From: Aquisalibacillus elongatus
GTDB lineage: Bacteria > Bacillota > Bacilli > Bacillales > Alkalibacillaceae
Length of the DNA stretch: 64,000 bases
Direction of reading: 5' to 3'
Assembly (NCBI RefSeq): GCF_003843875.1
Contig: NZ_RKRF01000009.1
Span: 124,001 to 188,000, forward strand
In this document: positions 42,743-52,425 of the stretch, piece by piece
Layout of the letters: each line of letters starts with the position of its first letter
Numbering within the stretch: the stretch's first letter is position 1
Made by a program: the position numbers and the translations under genes
Notes under the pieces: model-generated
Told to the model about the DNA's origin: nothing
What the model saw: the letters and a program-made list of their open reading frames with translations, nothing else
Databases searched by the model: none

Positions 42743-43638
42743 CAAGTCCGTATTTTATATTTAAATGAAAATATGGTTAAAAATAATGATACAAATACTA
42801 GCACGAAACCAAGTAGCTGCCAACCTGTTAATAATTCTCCGAAAACAACGACGCTGACTAACACAGCGATTACAATTTCAATAGATGACAGAATGGTTGC
42901 CTTACTAGATTCGATGTAAGTAAGACCGATTGTGTAAAGTAAATACGCTGCCACAGTTGAAATTAGGACAATCCCAAAAATATTTAACCATACTGTTCCA
43001 TTGCCTAGTGCGCCTACATTGTTCCAAATCTGACTAGTTGGAATTAAGAAAACGCTACCGGATAACATTGCATAAAACGTTATCGTAAATGGATGGTACC
43101 ATCGGCTGACGTTTTTCCCTAACAGGCTATACGTTGAACAGAAGAAACCTGCCAACAAACCGAAAATAATTGTTTGACCTGTCAGTGAAAATTCACCGAG
43201 CGGGATAAACTCAATGGCAAAGGCGCTTCCAATAACCGTTAGAGCAATGGCGATGATTTTTGCTTTTGTTAGTGATTCATTAAAGAATATTTTGGCTATA
43301 ATTGCGGCGAAGACGGGAGAGGTATAAACAAAGACGACAGCTACGGCTAGTGATGCCAAGTCCATGACTTGGAAATAGAACCAATTGAACAATGAAATAC
43401 TAAAAACCCCAAGACCAATAAAGTATGGCAAGTCTTTTAATCGGATCTTCAAATAACTTCTTGCCATGGTTCCCAACAAGATTAATAGTACGACACTTGA
43501 AACCGTTAGGCGCAATGCGACGACTTGTAAAGGGCTGAAATCATACGCATAAAGGTTTTGAACAAACAAACCTGTCAAGCCCCAGAACGCAGCACCTAAC
43601 ACGACCATTGAATAAGCAATGGTTTGGTTCATTCTCAT
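42742..43638 (-). CDS. EamA/DMT family transporter
   Basis: 298 aa, ten helices in two EamA halves: AYSMVVLGAAFWGLTGLFVQNLY at the start and a second half opening GQTIIFGLLAGFFCSTYSLLGKNVSRWYHP, with ESSKATILSSIEIVIAVLVSVVVFGELLTGWQLLGFVLVF near the end, the usual EamA signature. Exports metabolites or amino acids; substrate unknown. Monocistronic. Confidence 0.88.
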   Translation of the reverse strand: MRMNQTIAYSMVVLGAAFWGLTGLFVQNLYAYDFSPLQVVALRLTVSSVVLLILLGTMARSYLKIRLKDLPYFIGLGVFSISLFNWFYFQVMDLASLAVAVVFVYTSPVFAAIIAKIFFNESLTKAKIIAIALTVIGSAFAIEFIPLGEFSLTGQTIIFGLLAGFFCSTYSLLGKNVSRWYHPFTITFYAMLSGSVFLIPTSQIWNNVGALGNGTVWLNIFGIVLISTVAAYLLYTIGLTYIESSKATILSSIEIVIAVLVSVVVFGELLTGWQLLGFVLVFVSLFLTIFSFKYKIRT

Positions 43639-43798
43639 CGTTAATCCCTCCCTTTTCTCTCTATCTACCAGGTACAGGAATAACTACTAAGATTAAGTCA
43701 AAATGAATACTATAATGAATGGCTTAATCATTTTACGACGCTTCTTCAGATATTGCAATGGAAAAGTGTATAAATTTTCGTTGAATTTAATGGAAAAT

Positions 43799-43831
43799 AA
43801 AAAGCCTTCATTGCGGCGCAATAAAGGCTTT
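43799..43831 (-). terminator. Rho-independent terminator
   Basis: AAAGCCTTTATTGCG/CGCAATGAAGGCTTT stem (one mismatch), then TTTTATTTTC on the minus strand; follows the M20 gene. Confidence 0.85.
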
Positions 43832-43837
43832 CAATAT

Positions 43838-45235
43838 TTACTCAATTAACCCAGGTTTCACTTCGTCTGGAATCGGGCTAATATAACGATCTTTACCTGC
43901 TTTTTGACTATGTTCATCTTTTGCTTTTTGCAGAAGATCTGAATCTTGCATAACATCTAAGGCGGTTGCCGCCATTAGTTTACCGGCATAAAGCATACCT
44001 TTTTGACCGATTGACGTACCGACTTGAGAAACGGCCTGCCACGAATGCAATGCTGTTCCATTCGAAATGCACGTCGTAAGCGCCTGTGTCGTTGGTGCTA
44101 TCCAACTGACATCGGCCACATCCGTCGAGCCAGTTGACGAATCCTGCTCATTTTGTGGAATAACAAAATCAGTTAAAGCAACATCTTCTAAACCGCGTGA
44201 CCAGACGGTGTTTTTCTCTTCGTCTGATAATGTCGTGCGAATCTGATTAGCGAAGGCTACTTCGTCCTCAGTATATTTAGGCGGTTCTAATTGGTTAAAG
44301 TTTTTCTCCATAACGGAATCTAGCGTTTGGTTTTGAACCATATCTGAAGAGCCACTGTCAAAGACAACTTCGAGCTCCGTTTCCGTCATTAGTGCAGCAC
44401 CTTCAGCAATTTTACATACACGTTCATAAATATTTTGAACTTGTGATACTTTTGGCGCACGAATTAAATAAAGAACTTCAGCATCTGACTGAACAACATT
44501 CGGTGCATCGCCTCCAGTATTCGTTACGGCATAATGCACGCGTGCTTCAGGAATAATGTGTTCACGTAGATAGTTCACGCCAATATTCATAAGCTCAACA
44601 GCATCTAGCGCACTACGTCCTAAATGTGGACTCGCCGCAGCATGTGCTGAACGCCCTTTAAATCTAAAATATACTTGATTAACAGCCAAAACATTCATTT
44701 GAAAAACGGAATTAATTGGAGCTGGGTGCCAACATAAAGCAAAATCTAAGTCATCAAACGCACCTTCTTTTGCCATAAAGGCCTTTCCATCCCCGAACTC
44801 CTCAGCAGGACATCCATAATAACGCACTGTTCCTGAAATTCCATTTTGTTCCATATAATCTTTAACGGCTATTGCTGCCGCGAATGAGCCTGTTCCAAGC
44901 AAATTATGACCACAACCGTGACCATTTCCACCCTTCGTAATCGGCTTATGCTCAGCTATTCCTTTTTCTTGACTAAGACCGGGTAACGCGTCGTATTCAC
45001 CTAGAAAACCGACAACCGGCTGACCACTACCGAACGTTCCAACAAATGCCGTATCAATGCCGGCAACACCACGTTCGACTTCAAAACCTTCTTCTTCAAG
45101 CTTTGAACAAATATAATTGGCTGATTGCGTTTCTTTAAACGCTGTTTCTGCAAAATCCCATACTCGATCACTCATGTTAGTGAACAAGTCTTTTTTGTTC
45201 TCCACTAACTCATCAATCAATTTGATATGAAACAT
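43838..45235 (-). CDS. M20 family amidohydrolase, AbgB-like
   Basis: 465 aa. Zn-dependent peptidase fold: VVGFLGEYDALPGLSQ, GHGCGHNLLGTGSFAAA, GCPAEEFGDGKAFMA, and HAAASPHLGRSALDAVELMN in the dimer domain; the metal-binding His/Asp/Glu residues of these motifs are intact. Relatives include the p-aminobenzoyl-glutamate hydrolase subunit AbgB and indole-acetyl-amino-acid hydrolases. It lies 16 nt after the YfcC carrier gene, which suggests uptake then hydrolysis of an N-acyl amino acid or dipeptide. Confidence 0.88.
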   Translation of the reverse strand: MFHIKLIDELVENKKDLFTNMSDRVWDFAETAFKETQSANYICSKLEEEGFEVERGVAGIDTAFVGTFGSGQPVVGFLGEYDALPGLSQEKGIAEHKPITKGGNGHGCGHNLLGTGSFAAAIAVKDYMEQNGISGTVRYYGCPAEEFGDGKAFMAKEGAFDDLDFALCWHPAPINSVFQMNVLAVNQVYFRFKGRSAHAAASPHLGRSALDAVELMNIGVNYLREHIIPEARVHYAVTNTGGDAPNVVQSDAEVLYLIRAPKVSQVQNIYERVCKIAEGAALMTETELEVVFDSGSSDMVQNQTLDSVMEKNFNQLEPPKYTEDEVAFANQIRTTLSDEEKNTVWSRGLEDVALTDFVIPQNEQDSSTGSTDVADVSWIAPTTQALTTCISNGTALHSWQAVSQVGTSIGQKGMLYAGKLMAATALDVMQDSDLLQKAKDEHSQKAGKDRYISPIPDEVKPGLIE

Positions 45236-45250
45236 ATCATCACTCCACTT

Positions 45251-46654
45251 CTATGACGTCCAAATAAATAGATGGGCAATCGTTACAAAAATGGCACCTA
45301 ATGCATAGTGAATGAGGATTAGTGGCCAAATCCATTTAAACCATTTCCACCAAGAAATTTTGGCCATGGCTAGTGCTGCTAATAATAATCCCGATGTTGG
45401 AGCGAAAATATTTGAAATACCATCACCCATTTGGAACGCTAGCACAGCAGTTTGACGATCCACGCCAACTAAGTCGGATAGTGGTGTCATAATCGGCATA
45501 CTCAAGGCTGCCTGCCCACTTCCGGATGTCACAATAAAGTTTAAAACACCTTGTGTTAGATACATTCCTAATGCAGCTAACATACCTGGCATTTCGCTTA
45601 CAACATTTGTCACACCATATAAAATTGTATCGATGGTATTACTGTTTTGTAAAACAACAAGTGCTGCATAAGCCAGACCAACAACTAAAGCACCGACCAC
45701 TAAATCACTACAACCGCGAACAAAGGACTCCGCAATTCGGTTTGGCGACCACTTATTAATAGCACCGACTAGTAAACCAAAGATTAAGAAAATCCCAGCT
45801 ATCTCGGTCATGTACCATCCAAACTCGATAACACCATATGCCAGAGTAACTAACGTTAAACCTAAGACAACCATCGTCAGTTTCTGACCTAAGTTCATAG
45901 ATGTTTGTTCGAGTTCAACATTTAAATCCCTTTGGGAGTCTTCTTCATAGGTTAGACTCTTCGTTGGATCTTGTTTAATTTTTCTAGCATAGTGCACCAC
46001 ATATAAAATACTAACTAGTGTAAATGCAATATAAAAGACAACACGTACACTTAACCCTGAAAATAGTGGAACATCAGCTATTCCTTGTGCAACCCCTAGT
46101 GTAAAAGGGTTCATAAATGCCGCCGTAAAACCACTTGATACACCTACCAAGACTGCAGCTGTTCCCACCATAGAGTCAAAACCAAGCTTAATGAGTAACG
46201 GAACCATTATCATAATAAACGGCAACGCTTCCTCAAACATACCAAAGCTTGCACCAGCAATACTAAAAAAGATCATCGTGATAGGAATAATCCAAATTTC
46301 TTTACCTTCAAAACGCCCTGAAATAGAACCAAAAGCCGCTTCTATCGTATTTGTTTCCTTAAATATATTAAATGAGCCACCTACAATAAATATGAAGAAT
46401 ATAATGGCAGCCCCTTCTAACATGCCTAAATGAATTGAGTTAAATAACTCCAGAAACCCAGTCGGATTAGACTCAACCTGTTGATAAGTGCCGTCTACCA
46501 CAACAGTTTGTCCCTGATCATTCGTCGTACGTTCATACTCCCCAGCCGGAATGACGTAAGTTAAAAGTGCTAAAAACACTACTAACCCAAAAATAATGAC
46601 AAACGCATGGGGAGCGGCGAATTTTCTCTTTTTTACCCGCTCATTTGAACTCAT
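45251..46654 (-). CDS. YfcC family (DcuC-like) membrane carrier
   Basis: 467 aa, about 12 helices. Family opening FAAPHAFVIIFGLVVFLALLTYVIPAGEYER; later FGMFEEALPFIMIMVPLLIKLGFDSMVGTAAVLVG and VTSGSGQAALSMPIMTPLSDLVGVDRQTAVLAFQMGDG. ATG at 46654 has GAGGGGAG 8 nt upstream; a longer frame to 46738 lacks a site. First gene of a two-gene operon with the M20 amidohydrolase; probably imports its substrate or exports a product. Confidence 0.88.
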   Translation of the reverse strand: MSSNERVKKRKFAAPHAFVIIFGLVVFLALLTYVIPAGEYERTTNDQGQTVVVDGTYQQVESNPTGFLELFNSIHLGMLEGAAIIFFIFIVGGSFNIFKETNTIEAAFGSISGRFEGKEIWIIPITMIFFSIAGASFGMFEEALPFIMIMVPLLIKLGFDSMVGTAAVLVGVSSGFTAAFMNPFTLGVAQGIADVPLFSGLSVRVVFYIAFTLVSILYVVHYARKIKQDPTKSLTYEEDSQRDLNVELEQTSMNLGQKLTMVVLGLTLVTLAYGVIEFGWYMTEIAGIFLIFGLLVGAINKWSPNRIAESFVRGCSDLVVGALVVGLAYAALVVLQNSNTIDTILYGVTNVVSEMPGMLAALGMYLTQGVLNFIVTSGSGQAALSMPIMTPLSDLVGVDRQTAVLAFQMGDGISNIFAPTSGLLLAALAMAKISWWKWFKWIWPLILIHYALGAIFVTIAHLFIWTS

Positions 46655-46777
46655 TATCTTTTCTCCCCTCTTCAAAATTATACAATTTATCTTATTAATA
46701 TACTGAATAATTATAAACGAGTAATGTTTGATAGACAAGTAGGAAATGCGGTTAAATCAAGGAAATTGGGGGTAATA

Positions 46778-46812
46778 AAAAAGACTCACCCATCTTTAAT
46801 AGGTGAGTCTTT
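46778..46812 (-). terminator. Rho-independent terminator
   Basis: AGACTCACC/GGTGAGTCT stem, 11-nt loop, then TTTTTTATT on the minus strand; ends the 46839 gene. Confidence 0.85.
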
Positions 46813-46838
46813 CTGTATAAATACTTACTTATTCGCGT

Positions 46839-47228
46839 TTAAACCATCCCAAAGAAATCGGTTATAAATAGTACTATTAAAAATGTGATGTAAACCATGA
46901 TATTGGATATGGAAACGATATAACGTCGATCTTCACGTGCATATTTCCACTCCATTATAAGATCCACGAGTGCACTTGCGATTGGATACAAAATGATAAA
47001 CGTAATTGGAATGAAGATAATAATAAATCCAAGTAAATAAAACATTAATAAAACTAACATGATCACACTGAACACTATAATAAATTGTTTGTACCGTTTT
47101 TTATGCTGCTCATTAATATAACGTTCTTTTCGTATGGTGATATTGAACAATTTAATCATCAACAATTCAATCAAAAAAGCCGAAATAAATAACACTGCAA
47201 TAATTATTAAAACATCAATAAAGTTCAT
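46839..47228 (-). CDS. Membrane protein, possibly DUF4181-like
   Basis: 129 aa with four helices (about 4-24, 45-65, 68-85, 105-125) and the segments KERYINEQHKKRYKQF and EWKYAREDRRYI, which recall DUF4181 proteins of Bacillus. ATG 47228 is preceded by GGGAG at 7 nt; the frame to 47246 has none. Function unknown. Confidence 0.65.
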   Translation of the reverse strand: MNFIDVLIIIAVLFISAFLIELLMIKLFNITIRKERYINEQHKKRYKQFIIVFSVIMLVLLMFYLLGFIIIFIPITFIILYPIASALVDLIMEWKYAREDRRYIVSISNIMVYITFLIVLFITDFFGMV

Positions 47229-47344
47229 GCGTACACTCCCTAACAAATAATCTTATACACTATTTTACCAAAGGTTTAGCCAAAAAAGGATTATAATCTA
47301 TCATTCTCGTATATAAAATATTAAGAGGAAAGGAGCCAAGCCTT

Positions 47345-48360
47345 ATGAGAGGAAAAGAAATTACTCGCGCCGTAAAACTATGCGACAGTGACGGAAAGCT
47401 TAACGAAGCCAGTATTGGCTGGTCACGACATCCGGTCATTTACTGCAATATAACAGGAGATTACTTAAGAAAAAAGAAATGGAACTACTGGTGCTTTACC
47501 AATGATGAAGTTTTATTCTCAATTACCGTTTCGCACATTGATTACGCTGCGGTTATTTTTGCATACATACTCGATTTGACCACACTTAAATTCATGAGCG
47601 TTCGATTCTCGTTCCCCTGGCGAAAAACATCCACTTACCTGATAACGTGCAAGATTCTTTAGAATTCGAACGTAAAGGTGTACAAGTGTCTATGAAGGAG
47701 ACGGACAACACTACGAACATTAACGTACACTGGCCAAAGTTTTATCAAGGTCGGACATTAGAAGCTCAATTAACCGTCGACCGAGAACCAAATAGTGAAT
47801 CTCTTAATGTCGTTATTCCTTGGAGCTCGAAGCGATTTCAGTTTACATCAAAACAAGTCGCACTCCCGGTCAGTGGCATGATCAGTTGGTCAGAAGGAAA
47901 CTATCAAATGCAGTCACGGGATTCGTTTGCGACGTTAGATTTCGGTCGAGGTAAATGGCCCTACCAATCAAAATGGAATTGGGGTGCTGCATCTGGTTTT
48001 GTAGATGGCTACCGAATCGGTCTGAACTTTGGCGGACAATGGACGGAAGGCACCGGTCAAACCGAAAATGGCCTCATCATTGATTCCAAGTTAAACAAAC
48101 TTCATGATGAACTTGATTGGATCTATGATAAGCAAGATTACATGAAACCCTGGGTCATTAACTCACCAAATGATCATCGAGTAAAACTAATGTTCGAGCC
48201 ACTATTCGAACGCGTATCAAAAACGAACTTGGGATTCATTAAATCAAACGTCCATCAGATGATTGGTTACTATAGTGGAACCATTGAAGCTGATGACGGC
48301 CGAATCATTCAAATACAACGTCTGCTAGGGTGGGCTGAGGATCACGAAGCACGATGGTAG
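47345..48360 (+). pseudogene. DUF2804 family protein, frameshifted
   Basis: Two overlapping frames encode one protein. Frame 1 from ATG 47345 (AAAGGAG upstream) gives MRGKEITRAVKLCDSDGKLN to about LTTLKF; frame 2 continues as HERSILVPLAKNIHLPDNVQ to GWAEDHEARW at 48360. One missing T in AAATTC near 47591-47593 accounts for the break; restored length is 338 aa, normal for DUF2804. Family motifs KWNWGAASGFVDG and GLNFGG lie in the second part. Function unknown. Either a real mutation or a read error. Confidence 0.8.
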
Positions 48361-48362
48361 TA

Positions 48363-49913
48363 TTACTTCTTTTTAATCTCATAACGAATTTGTAAGAAAG
48401 GCATCCCCAAAATCCACATGCGGTGCTCAGCCTGCAGTTCACCCGGTGTAGTTTCCCATACGGTAAATCGTTCGTCTAATGGAAGCTTCATGACATAATC
48501 ACGAAAAACAAGATAAATGCCCACTTGTTCACTAGATAAAATCAGATGACCTTGATCCTCTTTTAAATTTAAAATACCCGTCATCGTAGAGCCAGGAAGT
48601 GGCAAGGCAATATTCATAAACGCTCCCTCCTCGGTTTCGTGTTCAGAGTATAGCGCAATGAACGTTGGTTCTTGTTTGATTTTTCTAAACCAAGCGCGAA
48701 CACGTTCTCGCGAATCTAGGTTCGGTTTTAATTCGACGATTTCACCAGTCATTTCTACTTTTTGACTAGATAGAGGTAAATTAATCTGCTGAATTTGCCG
48801 ACTCATCAACTTATATAGCGCAGCTAAAGGCTTAAACCAAGCCGACCAATGAACGTTCGCCCACAGTCGATAATGCGAGGTATTTTCATAAAAATCACGA
48901 ATGGTAGGTGCTAAATTTAGGTGATAGATACTCATATCATCAACAAGTCCATTAACTCTTGAATCTACCGCTGTTTTATCTGATAGAAAATTCTCTCCAA
49001 CCCTCAGGCCGCCACGCAATTCACTAATGGGGAATTTAGGCTTTCGATATTGCGTATCAGGGATAAACATTGATGCTAAAACAGTCCCTGCCCCAGCAAA
49101 AAGAACCGCATTCGTCACTCCGTGAAACTTAATCATGAAATCGATCGTGATGGTATAGTTCCCGGACCAGTTACCATAAGCGTAGAGTAGTGAAAATAAA
49201 ATTGAAACACCAAGTGATAAATACACCATTCTGAACATCCATTTTTGAACAGAACTTTGAAAGTTCGTTTTGAAGCTTACCAACAGCAAACCGTAAATCG
49301 CAAAAATATAAACTAACACAGATACAAATTCCAGTGTCGTTGAAAACGTAATGCCTAAGGCTACTAAAACAGGAGCTACAATCACAGCAGGTGCCGTCCA
49401 CATATAGAGTGAGGATTTCCCTAAACGACCTAGGAACCCAGTTAATATAGGCAACAAAAAGCCTGCATAGTGAAAATGAACGGCAGTTAAAAATGTGATG
49501 ATGGGGCTAAAACCCGTTTGGATGCCCGCTTCATAAGCGAAAAACCACACCCCACCAACTGATAAAAAAATCATTCCCAAATCGATTAGGAATTCTTCCA
49601 AATGCGTAAACCCACGATTCAGGAACCGCTTGAATCCAGCTAACGCAATAGCAAGCGTATAAAGTAAATAAATTGCGGCTAATATTCCGTGCCACATCAT
49701 ATCTGGCGTCAAATGAATGAAAACAACTGCTAAATAAGCAGTGAACGCAAACCATATGATTCGTTTCGTTTGGATTATTGAACTCAATACAATCGGTACA
49801 AAAATAAGCTGAGCCGCTGCGAGAATCAAGAAATACCATGGATGCGGTGTTAACACCGCTATAATGGCCAGAACAACAACATTTATTAAACCAATATTAT
49901 GTAAGATCCTCAC
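48363..49913 (-). CDS. yndJ: YndJ family membrane protein
   Basis: About 516 aa. The N-terminal half has about nine helices (including GFTHLEEFLIDLGMIFLSVGGVWFFAYE and VHFHYAGFLLPILTGFLGR, typical of YndJ); from about 290 a soluble domain follows (RGGLRVGENFLSD, ending FLQIRYEIKKK). I favour GTG 49913 because AAGGGG lies 9 nt upstream; ATG 49931 is the alternative. Its stop lies 2 nt from the stop of the convergent DUF2804 gene, with no terminator between. Function unknown. Confidence 0.82.
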   Translation of the reverse strand: MRILHNIGLINVVVLAIIAVLTPHPWYFLILAAAQLIFVPIVLSSIIQTKRIIWFAFTAYLAVVFIHLTPDMMWHGILAAIYLLYTLAIALAGFKRFLNRGFTHLEEFLIDLGMIFLSVGGVWFFAYEAGIQTGFSPIITFLTAVHFHYAGFLLPILTGFLGRLGKSSLYMWTAPAVIVAPVLVALGITFSTTLEFVSVLVYIFAIYGLLLVSFKTNFQSSVQKWMFRMVYLSLGVSILFSLLYAYGNWSGNYTITIDFMIKFHGVTNAVLFAGAGTVLASMFIPDTQYRKPKFPISELRGGLRVGENFLSDKTAVDSRVNGLVDDMSIYHLNLAPTIRDFYENTSHYRLWANVHWSAWFKPLAALYKLMSRQIQQINLPLSSQKVEMTGEIVELKPNLDSRERVRAWFRKIKQEPTFIALYSEHETEEGAFMNIALPLPGSTMTGILNLKEDQGHLILSSEQVGIYLVFRDYVMKLPLDERFTVWETTPGELQAEHRMWILGMPFLQIRYEIKKK

Positions 49914-50045
49914 ACGTAAATTCCCCTTCATAATAAAAAAGATTTCCTAACAATGGGTTGTGTACACATACAGATATCTCAAATTTATTTTTCTCATCAT
50001 TAAAGCTTTCAAATTGGTCTCGTCAAACTAATCTCCCCCTAAAAC

Positions 50046-50501
50046 CTATCCAGCTTGTGAAGCTTGCTTTTCATACTTCCATCTTAAACGTTTATACCTT
50101 TTTTCGTTCTCGTATTTCATAGCGAACGCAATCCCAATTGAAAAGATTAAACTGGTAAATAAAAATAATACAAGTCGAGATAAGTCAAATATGCTTTCAA
50201 GATAGTCAAGTGGATGCACGCCTTCAAAAATTACTCGTTCCCCGACTAAAAACACTAGGGCCAATGTGGAGAGTAACCCCCACTCTCGAATGATGAGATA
50301 GAATACTGATTTCTGTCTTAATATAGACCACTTTTTATAAAAACGTTCATCCAAATAATCCTCATGTAAAACGCGAGTAATCCAGATGATATTATAAATA
50401 GCTACAACAATGATATAGACAAAAGGATTTGCTAACTCAACAAACAATGGCACAAATAAAAAACCGAGCCCCAAAACTAGGGCTATTAGTTTTCTCTTCA
50501 T
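50046..50501 (-). CDS. Membrane protein, function unknown
   Basis: 151 aa, MKRKLIALVLGLGFLFVPLF, with about four helices (3-19, 22-38, 70-84, 104-125) and a basic cytoplasmic end (KYENEKRYKRLRWKYEKQ). Neither the ATG at 50501 nor the GTG at 50516 has a good ribosome site, so the start is uncertain. No family recognised. Confidence 0.62.
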   Translation of the reverse strand: MKRKLIALVLGLGFLFVPLFVELANPFVYIIVVAIYNIIWITRVLHEDYLDERFYKKWSILRQKSVFYLIIREWGLLSTLALVFLVGERVIFEGVHPLDYLESIFDLSRLVLFLFTSLIFSIGIAFAMKYENEKRYKRLRWKYEKQASQAG

Positions 50502-50541
50502 ATCTAACAACCACACTTTCTTTTCATAATTTTAACATAAA

Positions 50542-50569
50542 AATAACCTTCCACATTGGGAAGGTTATT
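50542..50569 (-). terminator. Rho-independent terminator
   Basis: AATAACCTTCC/GGAAGGTTATT stem, 6-nt loop, then TTTATG on the minus strand; overlaps the end of the VOC gene. Confidence 0.85.
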
Positions 50570-50978
50570 TGTTCTTAGCTGTCGCTAACTGCCACTCAAT
50601 ACCGAATTTATCTTTGACTTTGCCATAGGCTGGACTAAAAAAAGTCTCATGTAAAGGCATCACTTCTTCACCATCGTTTTCTCTGATTTTCCGATACATA
50701 TCACTTGTCTGATCGGCATCATCTGTCACGACGGCAACAGAAACATTCGTCCCGACTTCAATAGGGTTTTCCTGATCTGTATCAGAAAGCATAATATCAT
50801 TTCCGGCAATCGTTAAGTTGGCATGTAAAAGTAATGATTCATCTCCTTCTTTTGCATCTGGTAGCTCAGCATAAGTCTTGAATTCCACCACTTCCGCATC
50901 GAACACATCCTTATAAAACTCCACTGCTTCAATTCCATTTCCATTAAACATAAAATATGGATTCATTCCTATAATCAT
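50565..50978 (-). CDS. VOC family protein, PhnB-like
   Basis: 137 aa, one glyoxalase/PhnB-type domain: MNPYFMFNGNGIEAVEFYKDVFDAEVV, then NDIMLSDTDQENP and ETFFSPAYGKVKDKFGIEWQLA, matching the 3-demethylubiquinone-methyltransferase-like PhnB subgroup. Enzymatic role unknown. GAGGTGATTAG precedes the ATG at 50978. Monocistronic. Confidence 0.88.
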   Translation of the reverse strand: MIIGMNPYFMFNGNGIEAVEFYKDVFDAEVVEFKTYAELPDAKEGDESLLLHANLTIAGNDIMLSDTDQENPIEVGTNVSVAVVTDDADQTSDMYRKIRENDGEEVMPLHETFFSPAYGKVKDKFGIEWQLATAKNK

Positions 50979-51081
50979 CTAATCACCTCACCCTTTAGTA
51001 TGACCGTTTGTTTAAATAGTAATATTTCATAAGTTTGAAAACGTATAATATATAAACCTGTCTAAGGGAGATGATGACATC

Positions 51082-51354
51082 TTGGGCTTTTCACATCATT
51101 TAGTCGTATTCTTCGTTATCGCTGTGATTTCAGTTGTGTTGAGATTTGTTCAGATCCGTGCGGCAATTCGTGTTGACCTTTACATATTTGTATTCGGTCC
51201 TCTTATAGCATTTGGCTTTTTATTTTTATTGCTTGGATTATTGGACGTAAACCGAGGCTTATTCTTAGACATTGGAAAGTTTATGTTTCTATATGGTGCT
51301 GTTGGGGCAGGGTGTGGCTTCGGTGCTACACGTGTCTTAAGTGGAAGGTTCTAA
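51082..51354 (+). CDS. Small membrane protein, function unknown
   Basis: 90 aa from TTG 51082 with AAGGGAG about 11 nt upstream. Three helices (about 4-22, 32-54, 66-82), the last Gly-rich (GAVGAGCGFGATRVLSGRF). The stop codon TAA is the first bases of repeat copy D, as the YjiH stop is at copy C. Family not recognised. Confidence 0.6.
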   Translation: MGFSHHLVVFFVIAVISVVLRFVQIRAAIRVDLYIFVFGPLIAFGFLFLLLGLLDVNRGLFLDIGKFMFLYGAVGAGCGFGATRVLSGRF

Positions 51355-51490
51355 AAAAAGGGCTGAAAACAATACAAACACAAACTTTTCGACAAAATTT
51401 ATGGTTCATTTATGTAAATAAAGGGGCTAAACGTGTGCAATTTTGGTCTAAAACAAACCCCGAACCACCTAAAAAGATAGTCCAGGGCTT
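51350..51490 (+). repeat. 21-nt-period GGTCTGAAA repeat, copy D (divergent)
   Basis: Boxes GGCTGAAA at 51361, GGCTAAAC at 51425 and GGTCTAAAA at 51445; spacing 64 and 20. The ACTTTTCGACAAAATTTATGG segment lies between boxes 1 and 2. Occupies the gap between the small membrane gene and the convergent double-GNAT gene. Confidence 0.65.
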
Positions 51491-51497
51491 TAAATCA

Positions 51498-52325
51498 TTA
51501 TACACATTGATATTCATAATAATTTTGTGTTTGAAACGTTTCAAACCCGATTGCTTCATACAGGTGAAGACCACGTTCGTCTTCGGTTCCAACTTCAACA
51601 AAAATGACATGCCCGGATTCAGCTTCTTGTTTAACCACTTCAATTAAAGCTGACTTTCCGATTCCCTGACGTCGATACTCAGGAGCAACTGTAAATCCGA
51701 ATATATATGTCTCAATTCCCTCCGCTTTCAAGCGAATTTTTCCAACCGTCTTACCACTCTTCTCAATCATAAAGGTTCTGTGACCGGCATCTTTAAGCAA
51801 AACATTTACAAGCATTTCCGCTTCTTCATGCGTTAAATTAAATCCTTTTTCATCCAACTCGATAATTTTCTCGTAATCATCCTTAGTTGATAAACGCAAT
51901 TTAATATCCGTTTCTTCCTCAGGAAGCTCTTGTTTTTTCCAACGCATTTGATAATCAGAATATGCGTAAGTTGCGCCTAGTTTTTTAAGTGTCTTTTTCG
52001 CATGGTCAGACTCTGGCGGCGCATTTATATATAACTTTTTACTTTGTCGCGTTTTTAATTCATCCAAGATCTCTTGAAAAAGTTTTGTGAAAATACCTTT
52101 ACGGCGGTGATCAGGGTGTACCATGGCACACATTTCATAAGCTCCACCGACATAATAAAGTGCTGCGTAACCTAGTAATTGGTCACCTTCATAATAGAAG
52201 AAATCGTTGTTGTCCGTCATTCGCGAACGGAGGAAATACCAATTCAATTTCAACTCAATTCGATCGGCTTGCTCGACAATCATTTGAAGCCTCTCGATAT
52301 CTTTTAATTGTCCCTCAGTTAACAA
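51498..52325 (-). CDS. Double-GNAT N-acetyltransferase
   Basis: 275 aa with two GNAT domains. First half: CAMVHPDHRRKGIFTKLFQEIL (acetyl-CoA loop HRRKGIF); second half: GFTVAPEYRRQGIGKSALIEVVKQEA, then EDERGLHLYEAIGFETFQTQNYYEY. The second loop RRQGIGKSA is canonical. TTG start at 52325 with GGGGGG 6 nt upstream. Tandem GNATs include mycothiol-synthase-like enzymes; the substrate here is unknown. Confidence 0.87.
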   Translation of the reverse strand: MLTEGQLKDIERLQMIVEQADRIELKLNWYFLRSRMTDNNDFFYYEGDQLLGYAALYYVGGAYEMCAMVHPDHRRKGIFTKLFQEILDELKTRQSKKLYINAPPESDHAKKTLKKLGATYAYSDYQMRWKKQELPEEETDIKLRLSTKDDYEKIIELDEKGFNLTHEEAEMLVNVLLKDAGHRTFMIEKSGKTVGKIRLKAEGIETYIFGFTVAPEYRRQGIGKSALIEVVKQEAESGHVIFVEVGTEDERGLHLYEAIGFETFQTQNYYEYQCV

Positions 52326-52425
52326 ACGCGTCCCCCCTAACTGCAGATATTTTTCTTACCCGTGTAGAATATCGATAACACGTTTTTAAGTCAATACATT
52401 TGAATTAAAAATAATGAATTGATAT

